Assembly: GCA_030425925.1 (NCBI GenBank)
Contig: JAUHZO010000004.1
Coordinates: 186,001 to 250,000 of the forward strand
Source of the DNA: Alphaproteobacteria bacterium
Lineage (GTDB): Bacteria > Pseudomonadota > Alphaproteobacteria > Rhodobacterales > Rhodobacteraceae
Length of the DNA stretch: 64,000 bases
Direction: 5' to 3'
Made by a program: the position numbers and the translations under genes. Shown here piece by piece: positions 41,107 through 50,133 of this stretch (position 1 is the first letter of the stretch; each line of letters opens with the position of its first letter). Below the pieces are notes generated by a model that saw only the letters and a list, made by a program, of their open reading frames with translations, was not told where the DNA came from and made no database searches.

Positions 41107-41131
41107 AAGGCGGGGTGATTCCCCGCCTTTT
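41107..41131 (+). terminator. Hairpin in the rpsJ leader (possible attenuator)
   Basis: AAGGCGGGGTGATTCCCCGC followed by CTTTTAGG: a 9-bp stem with a short T-run, about 20 nt after the expected start site and 72 bp before rpsJ. Confidence 0.55.
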
Positions 41132-41202
41132 AGGTTCGATGAAGCGGGTCGATGCGCGGCTCCCTTCCTCTCAACCTCCACATCGTGAAGAAGGATAGTT
41201 CT

Positions 41203-41508
<306 letters not shown>

Positions 41509-41522
41509 GGGGGGCTCGACAG

Positions 41523-42248
41523 ATGCGCTCTGGAGTGATCGCAAAGAAGATCGGGATGACGCGCCTCTTCATGGAAGACGGCAAGCAGATCCCGGTGACC
41601 GTGCTGCAACTGGACAACCTTCAGGTTGTCGGCCAGCGCACCAATGACAAGCACGGCTATACCGCCGTCCAGCTGGGCGCGGGCACGGCCAAGGCCAAGC
41701 GCACCAGCCAGGCGATGCGCGGGCATTTTGCCGCCGCCAACGTGGCCCCCAAGCGCAAGCTGGTGGAGTTCCGCGTGGACGAGGACAAGCTGATCGACGT
41801 GGGTGCCGAAATCTCGGCCGAGCATTACCTTGAAGGTCAGTTTGTCGACGTGGCGGGCACCTCGATCGGTAAAGGTTTTGCCGGTGGCATGAAGCGCCAC
41901 AACTTCGGCGGTCTGCGCGCCACGCACGGTGTCTCGATCAGCCACCGCTCGCACGGGTCGACCGGCCAGTGTCAGAATCCGGGCAAGGTGTTCAAGGGCA
42001 AGAAGATGGCAGGCCACATGGGGGCCGTGCGCGTGACCACGCAGAACCTGCAGGTGGTGCGCACCGACAGCGACCGTGGCCTGATCATGATCAAGGGCGC
42101 GGTGCCGGGCCCCAAGGGCGGCTGGGTGACGATCAAGGACGCGGTCAAGAAGCCGCTGCCGGACAACCTGCCCCTGCCCGCCGCGATCCGCGTGACCGAA
42201 GCCCCTGTTGAGGCCGCCGAAGCGCCCGCCGAGGGAGGTGAAGAATGA
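41523..42248 (+). CDS. rplC: 50S ribosomal protein L3
   Basis: 241 residues: [20 protein letters not shown], then [21 protein letters not shown] and [27 protein letters not shown], the L3 signature including the glutamine that PrmB-type enzymes methylate. A short acidic tail ([12 protein letters not shown]) ends it. L3 helps shape the peptidyl-transferase centre. Overlaps rplD (ATGA). Confidence 0.98.
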   Translation: MRSGVIAKKIGMTRLFMEDGKQIPVTVLQLDNLQVVGQRTNDKHGYTAVQLGAGTAKAKRTSQAMRGHFAAANVAPKRKLVEFRVDEDKLIDVGAEISAEHYLEGQFVDVAGTSIGKGFAGGMKRHNFGGLRATHGVSISHRSHGSTGQCQNPGKVFKGKKMAGHMGAVRVTTQNLQVVRTDSDRGLIMIKGAVPGPKGGWVTIKDAVKKPLPDNLPLPAAIRVTEAPVEAAEAPAEGGEE

Positions 42249-42862
42249 AACTCGATGTGATCAATCTTGACGGTGCATCGGCTGGTGAGGTCGAGCTGGA
42301 CGAGGCCCTGTTCGGGCTGGAGCCGCGCGCCGACATCCTGCACCGCGTGGTGCGCTGGCAGCGCAACAAGGCGCAGGCCGGCACCCACAAGGTCAAGACC
42401 CGGACCGAGGTCAGCTATTCGACCAAGAAGATCTATCGCCAGAAGGGCACCGGCGGCGCACGCCACGGTTCGCGCAAGGCGCCGATCTTCCGCAAGGGTG
42501 GCATCTACAAGGGCCCGACCCCGCGGTCTCACGCCCATGACCTGCCCAAGAAGGTCCGCAAGCTGGGCCTGATGCACGCGCTGTCGGCCAAGGCCAAGGA
42601 AGGCGCGCTGGTGGTGATCGACATGGCGGCGTCGGACGGCAAGACCAAGACGCTGGCCAGCCAGATTGCCAAGCTGGGCTGGAAGCGCGCGCTGATCATC
42701 GACGGGGCCGAGGTGAACGAAAGCTTTGTCCAGGCCGCGCGCAACATCGAAGGTCTGGACGTGCTGCCCAGCCAGGGCGCAAACGTCTATGACATCCTCC
42801 GCCGCGACACGCTCGTGTTGACCAAGGCGGCGGTCGAAGCACTGGAGGCACGCCTGAAATGA
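42245..42862 (+). CDS. rplD: 50S ribosomal protein L4
   Basis: 205 residues. The exit-tunnel loop is [35 protein letters not shown], and [17 protein letters not shown] follows. In gammaproteobacteria L4 represses its own S10 operon; no E. coli-type S10 leader was recognised here. Overlaps both neighbours by 4 bp. Confidence 0.98.
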   Translation: MKLDVINLDGASAGEVELDEALFGLEPRADILHRVVRWQRNKAQAGTHKVKTRTEVSYSTKKIYRQKGTGGARHGSRKAPIFRKGGIYKGPTPRSHAHDLPKKVRKLGLMHALSAKAKEGALVVIDMAASDGKTKTLASQIAKLGWKRALIIDGAEVNESFVQAARNIEGLDVLPSQGANVYDILRRDTLVLTKAAVEALEARLK

Positions 42863-43155
42863 ACGCCAAGGCAGAACATTACGACGTGATCCGCAAGCCG
42901 ATCGTGACCGAGAAATCCACCATGGCGTCCGAGCATGGCGCGGTGGTGTTCGAGGTGGCCATCGACGCGGCCAAGCCGCAGATCAAGGAAGCGGTCGAGG
43001 CGCTGTTCGGCGTCAAGGTGAAGGCGGTGAACACCACCATCACCAAGGGCAAGGTCAAGCGCTTCCGCGGCCGCCTGGGCCGCCGCAAGGACGTCAAGAA
43101 GGCCTATGTGACGCTTGAAGAGGGCAACACGATCGACACCGCCACCGGGCTGTGA
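42859..43155 (+). CDS. rplW: 50S ribosomal protein L23
   Basis: 98 residues: [20 protein letters not shown], then [42 protein letters not shown]23 lies at the tunnel exit and docks trigger factor and SRP. A stop-adjacent palindrome starts 5 bp after its stop, and 283 bp with two terminators separate it from rplB. Confidence 0.98.
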   Translation: MNAKAEHYDVIRKPIVTEKSTMASEHGAVVFEVAIDAAKPQIKEAVEALFGVKVKAVNTTITKGKVKRFRGRLGRRKDVKKAYVTLEEGNTIDTATGL

Positions 43156-43160
43156 CCTGC

Positions 43161-43183
43161 GGCGGGGTAAACCCCGCCCTACG
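43161..43183 (+). repeat. Stop-adjacent palindrome after rplW
   Basis: GGCGGGGTAAACCCCGCCCT then ACG, identical to the copies after xylA and rplR. Confidence 0.85.
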
Positions 43184-43208
43184 CTACAGGCCCCCCCCGC
43201 AAGAAAGA

Positions 43209-43241
43209 GGCCCTCGCAGCGATGCGGGGGCCTTTGCTTTT
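43209..43241 (+). terminator. Intrinsic terminator between rplW and rplB (first)
   Basis: AGGCCCTCGCA / TGCGGGGGCCT stem followed by TTGCTTTT. Confidence 0.75.
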
Positions 43242-43268
43242 GGATCGGCGCAACACCGTTTGCGTGGC

Positions 43269-43297
43269 TTGACGGGGAGAGACCGATCCCCTACCAA
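43269..43297 (+). promoter_or_regulatory. Possible promoter for rplB block
   Basis: TTGACG (43269-43274), 17 bp, TACCAA (43292-43297). The -10 is weak. It lies before the second terminator, so transcripts from here would meet it. Confidence 0.25.
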
Positions 43298-43310
43298 GCC
43301 ACATCCGCAA

Positions 43311-43341
43311 AGCCCCGGATTCGTCCGGGGCTCTGTTTTTG
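43311..43341 (+). terminator. Intrinsic terminator between rplW and rplB (second)
   Basis: AGCCCCGGA-TTCG-TCCGGGGCT then CTGTTTTT: a 9-bp stem with a TTCG loop and T-run, about 100 bp before rplB. Confidence 0.85.
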
Positions 43342-43438
43342 CGGAATACGAACCCGGGCACCTGCGGGGGCCTTAACCACATAGGCCGAGGCCGCCCATC
43401 AGGGCGGATTAGGTCGCGCACAACGGAAGACAGAAAGC

Positions 43439-44281
43439 ATGGCACTCAAGTCGTACAAACCTACGACGCCGGGCCAGCGCGGGCTGGTGCTGATCGACCG
43501 TTCGGAGCTGTACAAGGGACGCCCTGTCAAGGCCCTCACCGAGGGTCTGACCAAAAAGGGCGGCCGGAACAACACCGGACGTATCACGGCACGCCGCCGC
43601 GGTGGCGGGGCGAAACGCCTTTACCGGATCGTGGACTTCAAGCGGAACAAGTTCGACGTGCAGGGCACCGTGGCCCGCATCGAATACGACCCCAACCGCA
43701 CCGCCTTCATCGCGCTGATCCAGTATGACGATGGCGAGCAGGCCTATGTGCTGGCACCGCAACGCCTGGGCATCGGTGACCGGATCGTGTCGTCGTCGAA
43801 GGCCGACATCAAGCCGGGCAACGCGATGCCGTTCTCGGGCCTGCCAATCGGGACGATCGTTCACAATATCGAGCTGAAGCCCGGCAAGGGCGGCCAGATC
43901 GCGCGCGCCGCGGGCACCTATGCCCAGTTTGTGGGCCGCGACGGGGGCTATGCCCAGATCCGCCTCAGCTCGGGCGAATTGCGCATGGTCCGCCAGGAAT
44001 GCATGGCGACCGTCGGCGCAGTGTCGAACCCCGACAATTCGAACCAGAACCTGGGCAAGGCGGGCCGCGTCCGCCACATGGGCAAGCGTCCCTCCGTCCG
44101 GGGTGTCGTGATGAACCCGATCGACCACCCGCATGGTGGTGGTGAAGGCCGGACCTCGGGCGGCCGTCACCCGGTGACGCCCTGGGGCAAGCCGACCAAG
44201 GGCAAGCGCACCCGCAACACCAACAAGGCCTCGCAAAAGCTGATCATCCGCTCGCGCCACGCCAAGAAGAAGGGGCGGTAA
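43439..44281 (+). CDS. rplB: 50S ribosomal protein L2
   Basis: 280 residues: [46 protein letters not shown], the histidine-containing active-centre loop [20 protein letters not shown], and the basic end [17 protein letters not shown]-like residues. L2 is needed for subunit joining and peptidyl transfer. First gene after the terminator-rich gap. Confidence 0.98.
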   Translation: MALKSYKPTTPGQRGLVLIDRSELYKGRPVKALTEGLTKKGGRNNTGRITARRRGGGAKRLYRIVDFKRNKFDVQGTVARIEYDPNRTAFIALIQYDDGEQAYVLAPQRLGIGDRIVSSSKADIKPGNAMPFSGLPIGTIVHNIELKPGKGGQIARAAGTYAQFVGRDGGYAQIRLSSGELRMVRQECMATVGAVSNPDNSNQNLGKAGRVRHMGKRPSVRGVVMNPIDHPHGGGEGRTSGGRHPVTPWGKPTKGKRTRNTNKASQKLIIRSRHAKKKGR

Positions 44282-44284
44282 TCC

Positions 44285-44563
44285 ATGGCACGTTCCGTCT
44301 GGAAAGGCCCGTTTGTGGACAGCTATGTCCTCAAGAAGGCCGAGAAAGCCCGCGATTCGGGCCGCAACGAAGTCATCAAGATCTGGTCGCGCCGTTCGAC
44401 GATCCTGCCGCAATTCGTGGGTCTGACCTTTGGCGTCTACAACGGGCAAAAGCACGTGCCCGTGTTGGTGACCGAAGACATGATCGGCCAGAAGTTCGGG
44501 GAATATTCCCCGACGCGGACCTATTACGGTCACGCCGCCGACAAGAAAGCCAAGAGGAAGTAA
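44285..44563 (+). CDS. rpsS: 30S ribosomal protein S19
   Basis: 92 residues: [71 protein letters not shown] head protein contacting S13 and the A-site tRNA. Three bases after rplB. Confidence 0.98.
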   Translation: MARSVWKGPFVDSYVLKKAEKARDSGRNEVIKIWSRRSTILPQFVGLTFGVYNGQKHVPVLVTEDMIGQKFGEYSPTRTYYGHAADKKAKRK

Positions 44564-44566
44564 GCC

Positions 44567-44947
44567 ATGGGCAAGGATAAGAATCCCCGCCGCGTGGCGG
44601 ACAACGAAGCGATGGCCAAGCTGCGCATGCTGCGCACCAGTCCGCAGAAGCTGAACCTCGTCGCGCAACTGATCCGCGGCAAGAAGGTGGACCGGGCGCT
44701 GACCGATCTGACCTTCTCGAAGAAGCGGATCGCCGAGGATGTGCGCAAATGCCTGCAATCCGCGATTGCCAACGCCGAGAACAATCACGGCCTGGACGTG
44801 GACGAACTGGTGGTGGCCGAGGCCTATGTGGGCAAGAACCTGGTGATGAAGCGCGGCCGTCCACGGGCGCGGGGCCGGTTCGGGCGCATCAACAAGCCGT
44901 TCAGTGAACTGACCATCAAAGTGCGTCAAGTCGAGGAGCAAGCCTGA
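44567..44947 (+). CDS. rplV: 50S ribosomal protein L22
   Basis: 126 residues. [60 protein letters not shown], and the tunnel hairpin [20 protein letters not shown]. Usual length for alphaproteobacteria. Stop overlaps rpsC start (TGATG). Confidence 0.98.
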   Translation: MGKDKNPRRVADNEAMAKLRMLRTSPQKLNLVAQLIRGKKVDRALTDLTFSKKRIAEDVRKCLQSAIANAENNHGLDVDELVVAEAYVGKNLVMKRGRPRARGRFGRINKPFSELTIKVRQVEEQA

Positions 44948-45669
44948 TGGGAAACAAGACCAATCCGATCGGCATGCGCCTGCAGGTGAACCGCACCTGG
45001 GACAGCCGCTGGTACGCCGACACCAAGGATTACGGGAACCTTCTGCTGGAAGACCTGGCGATCCGCGCGTTCATCCATGAAGAGTGCAAGCAGGCCGGTG
45101 TGGCCCGCGTGATCATCGAGCGTCCGCACAAGAAGTGCCGCGTGACGATCCACACGGCGCGTCCGGGGGTCATCATCGGCAAGAAGGGTGCGGATATCGA
45201 GGTGCTGCGCAAGAAGCTGGCCCGGATGACCGCAAGCGAGTTGCATCTCAACATCGTCGAGGTGCGCAAGCCGGAACTGGACGCGCGTCTGGTGGGCGAA
45301 TCGATTGCCCAGCAGCTGGAGCGCCGCGTGTCGTTCCGCCGCGCGATGAAGCGCGCGGTGCAGAACGCCATGCGCATGGGGGCCCTGGGCATCCGGGTGA
45401 ACCTGGCCGGGCGGCTTGGCGGGGCCGAGATCGCGCGGACCGAATGGTACCGCGAGGGCCGGGTGCCGCTGCACACGCTGCGTGCGGATATCGACCATGC
45501 CGCGGTCGAGGCCGCAACGCCCTATGGCATCATCGGGATCAAGGTGTGGATCTTCAAGGGCGAGATCATGGAACATGATCCGCAGGCCCGCGACCGCAAG
45601 TCCCAGGAACTCCAGGACGGCCCGGCCCCCCGCGGGGCAGGCGGCGGCCGTCGCGATGATCGGAGGTAA
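44947..45669 (+). CDS. rpsC: 30S ribosomal protein S3
   Basis: 240 residues with the KH domain ([20 protein letters not shown]) and the C-terminal [41 protein letters not shown]3 lines the mRNA entry tunnel. A basic tail ([12 protein letters not shown]) ends it. Confidence 0.98.
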   Translation: MGNKTNPIGMRLQVNRTWDSRWYADTKDYGNLLLEDLAIRAFIHEECKQAGVARVIIERPHKKCRVTIHTARPGVIIGKKGADIEVLRKKLARMTASELHLNIVEVRKPELDARLVGESIAQQLERRVSFRRAMKRAVQNAMRMGALGIRVNLAGRLGGAEIARTEWYREGRVPLHTLRADIDHAAVEAATPYGIIGIKVWIFKGEIMEHDPQARDRKSQELQDGPAPRGAGGGRRDDRR

Positions 45670-45674
45670 GCGTC

Positions 45675-46088
45675 ATGCTGCAGCCTAAGCGCACAAAATT
45701 CCGCAAGATGTTCAAGGGCCGGATCAAGGGTGAGGCCAAGGGCGGCTCGGACCTGAACTTTGGCACCTTTGGTCTGAAGGCGACGGAACCGGAGCGCGTG
45801 ACGGCGCGCCAGATCGAAGCCGCCCGCCGGGCCATGACCCGTCACATGAAGCGTCAGGGCCGCGTCTGGATCCGCATCTTTCCGGACACCCCGGTTTCGG
45901 CCAAGCCCATCGAAGTTCGGATGGGCAAGGGCAAGGGCTCGGTCGACCGCTGGACCTGCAAGGTCAAGCCCGGCCGGGTGATGTTCGAGATCGACGGCGT
46001 CGGCGAGGATATCGCACGTGAGGCCCTGCGCCTGGCGGCGATGAAGCTGCCGATCAAGACTCGCGTCGTGGTTCGCGAAGACTGGTAA
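45675..46088 (+). CDS. rplP: 50S ribosomal protein L16
   Basis: 137 residues: [77 protein letters not shown] and [19 protein letters not shown]16 positions tRNA in the A site. Last gene of this block; a palindrome and terminator follow, then unrelated genes. Confidence 0.98.
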   Translation: MLQPKRTKFRKMFKGRIKGEAKGGSDLNFGTFGLKATEPERVTARQIEAARRAMTRHMKRQGRVWIRIFPDTPVSAKPIEVRMGKGKGSVDRWTCKVKPGRVMFEIDGVGEDIAREALRLAAMKLPIKTRVVVREDW

Positions 46089-46093
46089 CGTGC

Positions 46094-46115
46094 GGCGGGG
46101 TCAACCCCGCCCTAC
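46094..46115 (+). repeat. Stop-adjacent palindrome after rplP
   Basis: GGCGGGGTCAACCCCGCCCT then AC, one base different from the copies after xylA, rplW and rplR. Confidence 0.85.
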
Positions 46116-46122
46116 ACCTGTC

Positions 46123-46158
46123 ACCCCCGTCGTGCCATCGGCGGGGGTTTTCTGTTCA
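46123..46158 (+). terminator. Intrinsic terminator of the S10 block
   Basis: ACCCCCG...CGGGGGT stem followed by TTTCTGTTC, 35 bp after rplP, between it and a convergent gene. Confidence 0.75.
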
Positions 46159-46178
46159 TGGTCCCTCGGCAACGCCGG

Positions 46179-46955
46179 TCAGGTGCCGCCGAACAGCCCG
46201 GCCATTTCCCGTTCGAACCGCGCCCAGCTCATCGTGGCCTTGTTCCCGGCATAGCCGTGGTAATGGGACCGACCGGACGAGGTGGGCAGGCCCGCCCAGA
46301 TCCGGGCGAGGTTATTCATGAAGGCGATGCGGCCCAGCTCGCCCGCACGGAACCTGTCTAGCCCGGCCTCCATCAGCAGGCGTTCGGCCAGGCGATCCTG
46401 GATGTCGGGCGTGAATCGCGTGTCGGCGGGCAGCTCCAGCGCGCGGGTGAGGCGGCGCAGGGTGGCGGGGATGAACTGGTAGCGCCCGATGGCATGCGGC
46501 TGGCCGGGGGTGTCCCTGGTCCAGGCCTCGATCTCGGCCAGGGTCATGCGGGTGGGGGGCCTGGGCGGTTTTGTCCGGGCCCCGTATTGCACCGCGTCAT
46601 AACCCGAAGGCCCGGCTTCGGCCCGGGCGATGATGTCGAGAATGCCGGCCACCGGGCCGGTGGCGTGCTTTCGGGGCATCAGCGGTGCGGACAGGCGGGC
46701 CGGCATCGGGGCCAGCACACCGGACGCACCGGCAAAGAGGCTGGGGCCGGTCTGCGACGCATCCTGCCGCGGGCCGTACAAGGGGCGTGCGGGCGTGGCC
46801 CTGTCGGCCGTCAGCGCGACCAGAGGCGTGCGCGCGCCGCGCAGCAAACCGGTTTCCGCCCAGACCAGCCGCGGCAGTACCAGGCCGACGACAATCAGCA
46901 GCAATGTCAGCACCCAGGGCCGCACGCCATGTTCCTTTCTGGAAAACTGCGTCAC
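46179..46955 (-). CDS. Membrane-anchored lysozyme-like (phage endolysin-type) protein
   Basis: 258 residues from GTG 46955 with AAGGA upstream. One N-terminal membrane anchor (WVLTLLLIVVGLVLPRLVWA) is followed by a proline/alanine-rich linker. A lysozyme-like domain spans about residues 110-258: ILDIIARAEAGPSGYDAVQY, RMTLAEIEAWTRD, HAIGRYQFIPATLRRLTRAL and TFxPDIQDRLAERLL-type residues. This order resembles lambda-endolysin-type muramidases, with the Glu of RAEAGPS as likely catalytic residue. It would act on peptidoglycan in the periplasm. It sits inside the split ribosomal cluster, divergent from the next gene. Confidence 0.75.
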   Translation of the reverse strand: MTQFSRKEHGVRPWVLTLLLIVVGLVLPRLVWAETGLLRGARTPLVALTADRATPARPLYGPRQDASQTGPSLFAGASGVLAPMPARLSAPLMPRKHATGPVAGILDIIARAEAGPSGYDAVQYGARTKPPRPPTRMTLAEIEAWTRDTPGQPHAIGRYQFIPATLRRLTRALELPADTRFTPDIQDRLAERLLMEAGLDRFRAGELGRIAFMNNLARIWAGLPTSSGRSHYHGYAGNKATMSWARFEREMAGLFGGT

Positions 46956-47040
46956 GTCCGCATCCTTGCCCGCAAACCCTTGCCATTTCCTTTCCAACCG
47001 GCAGAACCTTCCGCCGGACCATCGGGAAAGGAGTTTCGCC

Positions 47041-47649
47041 GTGCCGTTGACCTCGCTCTTTGCCACCCGCCTTTACCGCGCGCGCCTGTCCGACCGGATT
47101 GCACCCGCCGATCTGGAAGCGGCCTGCTACTCCATTGCCGAAGATGACGAGGCCGGACAGGACTGGTGCGAGACCGAGGGCTATCCTGGCTACACCTCCT
47201 ATGCGTCGCTCACCGATCTGCCCTGGCGCTTTCCGATCTTTGCGGATGTCGTGAAAGTGCTGGACGACCACGTTGCAGAATTTGCGACGGCCCTCGCCTT
47301 TGATCTGGGCGGGCGCAACCTGGTGCTGGAAGACATCTGGATCAACATCCTGCCGCAGGGCGGCACGCATGGCAGCCACATCCACCCGCATTCGGTGATT
47401 TCGGGCACGACATATGTGGCGATGCCCGAAGGCACCTCGGCGCTGAAGCTCGAAGACCCGCGCCTGCCCATGATGATGGCCGCGCCGCCGCGAACCAAGG
47501 ACTGCCCGGAGGATCTGAAGACCTTTGTCTACGTGAAACCGCAGGTCGGTGACGTGCTCTTGTGGGAATCCTGGCTGCGCCACGAAGTGCCGATGAACAT
47601 GGCCGAAGAAGACCGCATCTCGGTCAGTTTCAACTACCGGTGGGAGTGA
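47041..47649 (+). CDS. Putative 2-oxoglutarate/Fe(II) oxygenase family protein
   Basis: 202 residues from GTG 47041, with AAGGAG eight bases upstream; the longer frame from 46630 overlaps the divergent gene and is rejected. SLFATRLYRARLSDRI leads to the metal-binding GTHGSHIHPHSVISGTTYVAM, then FVYVKPQVGDVLLWESWLRH EVPMN and ISVSFNYRW. HxH/D...H and a downstream R match the double-stranded beta-helix dioxygenases of the TIGR02466 type. Substrate unknown. Confidence 0.85.
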   Translation: MPLTSLFATRLYRARLSDRIAPADLEAACYSIAEDDEAGQDWCETEGYPGYTSYASLTDLPWRFPIFADVVKVLDDHVAEFATALAFDLGGRNLVLEDIWINILPQGGTHGSHIHPHSVISGTTYVAMPEGTSALKLEDPRLPMMMAAPPRTKDCPEDLKTFVYVKPQVGDVLLWESWLRHEVPMNMAEEDRISVSFNYRWE

Positions 47650-47747
47650 TCTTTTCCATGGAGCCAACGTAGCGGGGGGCTCCTCGAAAGACGCCGTCAG
47701 TGTGCGGCCTTGCGGGCAAGGCCAGTTGCCGCGGCATCTTCCAGTGT

Positions 47748-48281
47748 TCAGGCCTGACCTTCGTCCAGTGTCAGCGCGGCGTTGTAGGCGCGTCCGGCCA
47801 GGCTGTCATCCCGCGCGCCATAGGCGCTCGACCGGATCAGCCAGCGAGAGCCAAAGGCCTTCAGGACGGAAAACACCGGGAAGGGTTCTTGAAGCAGGGT
47901 ATGGCCGTGCAGAAGCCGCGTTTCATGCGTGGAATAGATCGTTTCGGGGTCGCGAAACTCGGCATGCAGAACGTGGCGCGCCATGTCGGTCACACCCAGC
48001 GACCTGAACTGCCCGTGCACCGTTTCAAACATCCGCGCGAGTTGATTCCGGGTTTCGACATGGACCTGGCCAAGCGCGGTCTGGAAGACCTGCGGCAGCG
48101 AAAAGCAGCACACGAAACCGTCGGTATCTCCGGTCAGCATCGCCATGCCGGTGCGCTGCAAGAGATCGTCTGCGACGTCGATTGCCGACATGCCGAGATG
48201 TCCCACCAAGGCGGCTCCTTGCGACTGCTCGTGCAACCCGAACGTTGACCCTTCAGGAGTGTATGCTGGGTTGTCCTGCAC
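47748..48281 (-). CDS. Unknown protein, tandem paralogue A
   Basis: Up to 177 residues from GTG 48281; ATG 48191 (MSAIDVADDLLQRTGMAMLT) is an attractive shorter start. Core: DDLLQRTGMAMLTGDTDGFV CCFSLPQVFQT, then GVTDMARHVLHAEFRD and THETRLLHGHTLLQEPFPVFS. It clearly matches paralogue B (LLERSGNALMSGDFQAFADC FNLPQQFET, GVTDMARTVVHAEFKG, HESRLLSRNTLLRGPYPVFS). The pattern suggests an NTF2/SnoaL-like cone fold, but the function is unknown. Both lie minus-strand inside the ribosomal cluster. Confidence 0.7.
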   Translation of the reverse strand: MQDNPAYTPEGSTFGLHEQSQGAALVGHLGMSAIDVADDLLQRTGMAMLTGDTDGFVCCFSLPQVFQTALGQVHVETRNQLARMFETVHGQFRSLGVTDMARHVLHAEFRDPETIYSTHETRLLHGHTLLQEPFPVFSVLKAFGSRWLIRSSAYGARDDSLAGRAYNAALTLDEGQA

Positions 48282-48326
48282 GCGTGATCAAGATGGTTTT
48301 TGTGCCACGCGCGCCCTGCCGGGCGC

Positions 48327-48830
48327 TCAGGCGCTCTTCTGCAGTTTCCGGGTCGACAGGGCGCGTTCGTGCTGGGGATCGTTGGTGATCGCGTAGGACG
48401 CTCCGTCCACCTTCCAGACGCCGTCTGTGCGCTTGATCGTCGAAAACACCGGGTAGGGGCCGCGCAGCAACGTGTTGCGGCTGAGCAGGCGGCTTTCGTG
48501 GACGGCTTCGACGATGTCCTGGCCCTTGAACTCGGCATGTACCACGGTGCGCGCCATGTCGGTCACGCCGGTGCAGGCAAAATGGGCGCGCACTTGATCA
48601 AATACGCGCCGCAGGTCGTCGAGGGTCTCGGCGCATTGCGGGCCCTGATAGGTCTCGAATTGCTGAGGCAGGTTGAAGCAGTCAGCGAAGGCCTGGAAGT
48701 CCCCTGACATCAATGCGTTGCCGGATCGCTCAAGCAAGTCCGATGCGATGGTGGCGGCGTCTTTGGTGTGATCTTGCAAGGCAGGTGATCCGTCTTCCGT
48801 CTGGTATTTGACCAAAAAACGCCAGACCAC
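48327..48830 (-). CDS. Unknown protein, tandem paralogue B
   Basis: 167 residues from GTG 48830 (start uncertain; no good ribosome site). It shares the DLLxRxG-A-M-x-G-D...LPQ, GVTDMAR-V-HAEF and H-E-x-R-L-L...P-PVFS motifs with paralogue A, 45 bp downstream. The C-terminal IKRTDGVWKVDGASYAITND PQHERAL is typical of small sheet proteins related to SnoaL. No signal peptide or membrane segment. Probable gene duplication with divergence. Confidence 0.72.
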   Translation of the reverse strand: MVWRFLVKYQTEDGSPALQDHTKDAATIASDLLERSGNALMSGDFQAFADCFNLPQQFETYQGPQCAETLDDLRRVFDQVRAHFACTGVTDMARTVVHAEFKGQDIVEAVHESRLLSRNTLLRGPYPVFSTIKRTDGVWKVDGASYAITNDPQHERALSTRKLQKSA

Positions 48831-48999
48831 CCGGGTTGATCAAGCGAGAAATAGTGACAGAAGCGGTCGTGGCGAAGTCTTGCGCAGGGGGCCGCGTCCG
48901 TCTTGCCGAGCGTGCGGCGCAGACCTTGTGCCCGACCGGCGCGCCGACACTATCACTGGGATAATGCCTCGGATCTCGGGAAATCAGGGGCTTGGGGGC

Positions 49000-49028
49000 T
49001 TGTCAATGCGTCGCAGGCGGCCTATACG
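49000..49028 (+). promoter_or_regulatory. Candidate promoter for the rpmC-led block
   Basis: TTGTCA (49000-49005), 17 bp, TATACG (49023-49028), 93 bp before rpmC. Same -10 and spacer as rpsJ and rplO. Confidence 0.65.
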
Positions 49029-49121
49029 GCGCGCTCATCCACGGACTCCACCGGAATCAGGGTGACCTTGCAGGCCATGCAGGCAGGGGCCTTCCGGTGA
49101 TGTTGTATAAAGGAGAGGCGC

Positions 49122-49331
49122 ATGAACGCCCAGGAACTCCGTGACAAGACCCCGGACGAACTCCGGGACCAGCTTGTCCAGTTGAAGAAGGAGGCTTTCA
49201 ACCTCCGCTTCCAGCAGGCTTCGGGCCAGCTGGAGAATACCGCGCGCATGCGCCAGGTCCGCCGTGACGTGGCCCGCGTGAAGACGATCCTGAACGAAAA
49301 GGCCCGCGCGGCCGCATCCGTGGAGGCCTGA
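49122..49331 (+). CDS. rpmC: 50S ribosomal protein L29
   Basis: 69 residues: [61 protein letters not shown] two-helix protein near the tunnel exit. AAAGGAGAGG upstream. First gene after the 3-kb foreign stretch. Confidence 0.98.
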   Translation: MNAQELRDKTPDELRDQLVQLKKEAFNLRFQQASGQLENTARMRQVRRDVARVKTILNEKARAAASVEA

Positions 49332-49332
49332 G

Positions 49333-49665
49333 ATGCCCAAGCGAATCCTGCAAGGCACCATCACCTCCACCGCCAACGCGCAGACCGTCACCGTGCGTGT
49401 CGAGCGCCGCTTCAAGCACCCGGTGCTGCAGAAGACGATCAAGAAATCCAAGAAATACCGCGCCCATGACGAGGCCGAGGTGTTCAATGTCGGCGATACC
49501 GTGCTGATCCGCGAATGCGCGCCGAAGTCGAAGACCAAGCGCTGGGAAGTTATGACCGAGGCGATGCTCGAAGAGCACAACAAGATGCGTGCCGAAGCCG
49601 CCGAGCGGGAGCGCGCAGCGTTCCTGGCCCGTCGCGCCGAAGCCGAAGCGGAAACCGCCCAGTAA
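49333..49665 (+). CDS. rpsQ: 30S ribosomal protein S17 with long C-terminal extension
   Basis: 110 residues. The S17 core ([56 protein letters not shown]) ends near residue 76, where S17 usually stops in this group. About 34 more residues follow, [34 protein letters not shown], which are charged and helix-prone. S17 binds 16S rRNA helices in the 30S body; a tail would extend from the surface. A terminator-like hairpin follows before rplN. Confidence 0.96.
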   Translation: MPKRILQGTITSTANAQTVTVRVERRFKHPVLQKTIKKSKKYRAHDEAEVFNVGDTVLIRECAPKSKTKRWEVMTEAMLEEHNKMRAEAAERERAAFLARRAEAEAETAQ

Positions 49666-49674
49666 GGGCGACCT

Positions 49675-49706
49675 CCGGGGCCGTTCACGCGGCCCCGGTT
49701 TCATTC
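49675..49706 (+). terminator. Terminator-like hairpin between rpsQ and rplN
   Basis: CCGGGGCCG (49675-49683) pairs with CGGCCCCGG (49690-49698), followed by TTTCATTCG. The T-run is short, so it may only attenuate. Confidence 0.5.
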
Positions 49707-49764
49707 GAAACCCCGGGTCAATGTCGCCAGGTCTGGTGCGGCTCGGGCAGTCAGGAGAAGATCA

Positions 49765-50133
49765 ATGATCCAGATGCAGACCAATCTGGATGTCGCTGAC
49801 AATTCGGGTGCCCGAAAGGTTCAGTGCATCAAGGTTCTGGGCGGTTCCCACCGCCGCTATGCCTCGGTCGGCGACATCATCGTGGTGTCGGTGAAAGAGG
49901 CCATTCCGCGGGGCCGCGTGAAAAAGGGCGACGTGCGCAAGGCCGTCGTCGTGCGCACCGCCAAGGAAGTTCGCCGCGAAGACGGCACCGCCATCCGCTT
50001 TGACCGCAACGCCGCCGTCATCCTCAACAACGCGGGCGAGCCTGTCGGCACCCGTATCTTTGGCCCGGTGGTGCGCGAACTGCGGGCCAAGAACTTCATG
50101 AAGATCATCTCGCTGGCTCCGGAGGTGCTGTGA
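49765..50133 (+). CDS. rplN: 50S ribosomal protein L14
   Basis: 122 residues: [48 protein letters not shown], and [22 protein letters not shown]. Forms part of the intersubunit bridge. Its stop overlaps rplX by one base. Confidence 0.98.
   Translation: MIQMQTNLDVADNSGARKVQCIKVLGGSHRRYASVGDIIVVSVKEAIPRGRVKKGDVRKAVVVRTAKEVRREDGTAIRFDRNAAVILNNAGEPVGTRIFGPVVRELRAKNFMKIISLAPEVL

Larger units (their letters stand above)
40814..41202. other. carB-rpsJ spacer
   Basis: Nearly 390 bp, noticeably less GC-rich than its flanks. It holds a small inverted repeat just after carB (ATCGTTGAGTTAACGAT, 40819-40835), an rpsJ promoter-like site and a hairpin. Frames at 40862-41188 stay open but have no ribosome site or known family and are not called. 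An untranslated RNA is possible. Confidence 0.5.

Noticed and set aside
40862-41188. Open frames in the carB-rpsJ spacer
   Set aside because: No ribosome-binding site or recognisable family, and a promoter and hairpin for rpsJ lie within them.
46630-47649. Extended 339-codon frame for the 2OG oxygenase-like gene
   Set aside because: The extension overlaps the divergent lysozyme-like gene; GTG 47041 has a good AAGGAG site and gives a complete domain.
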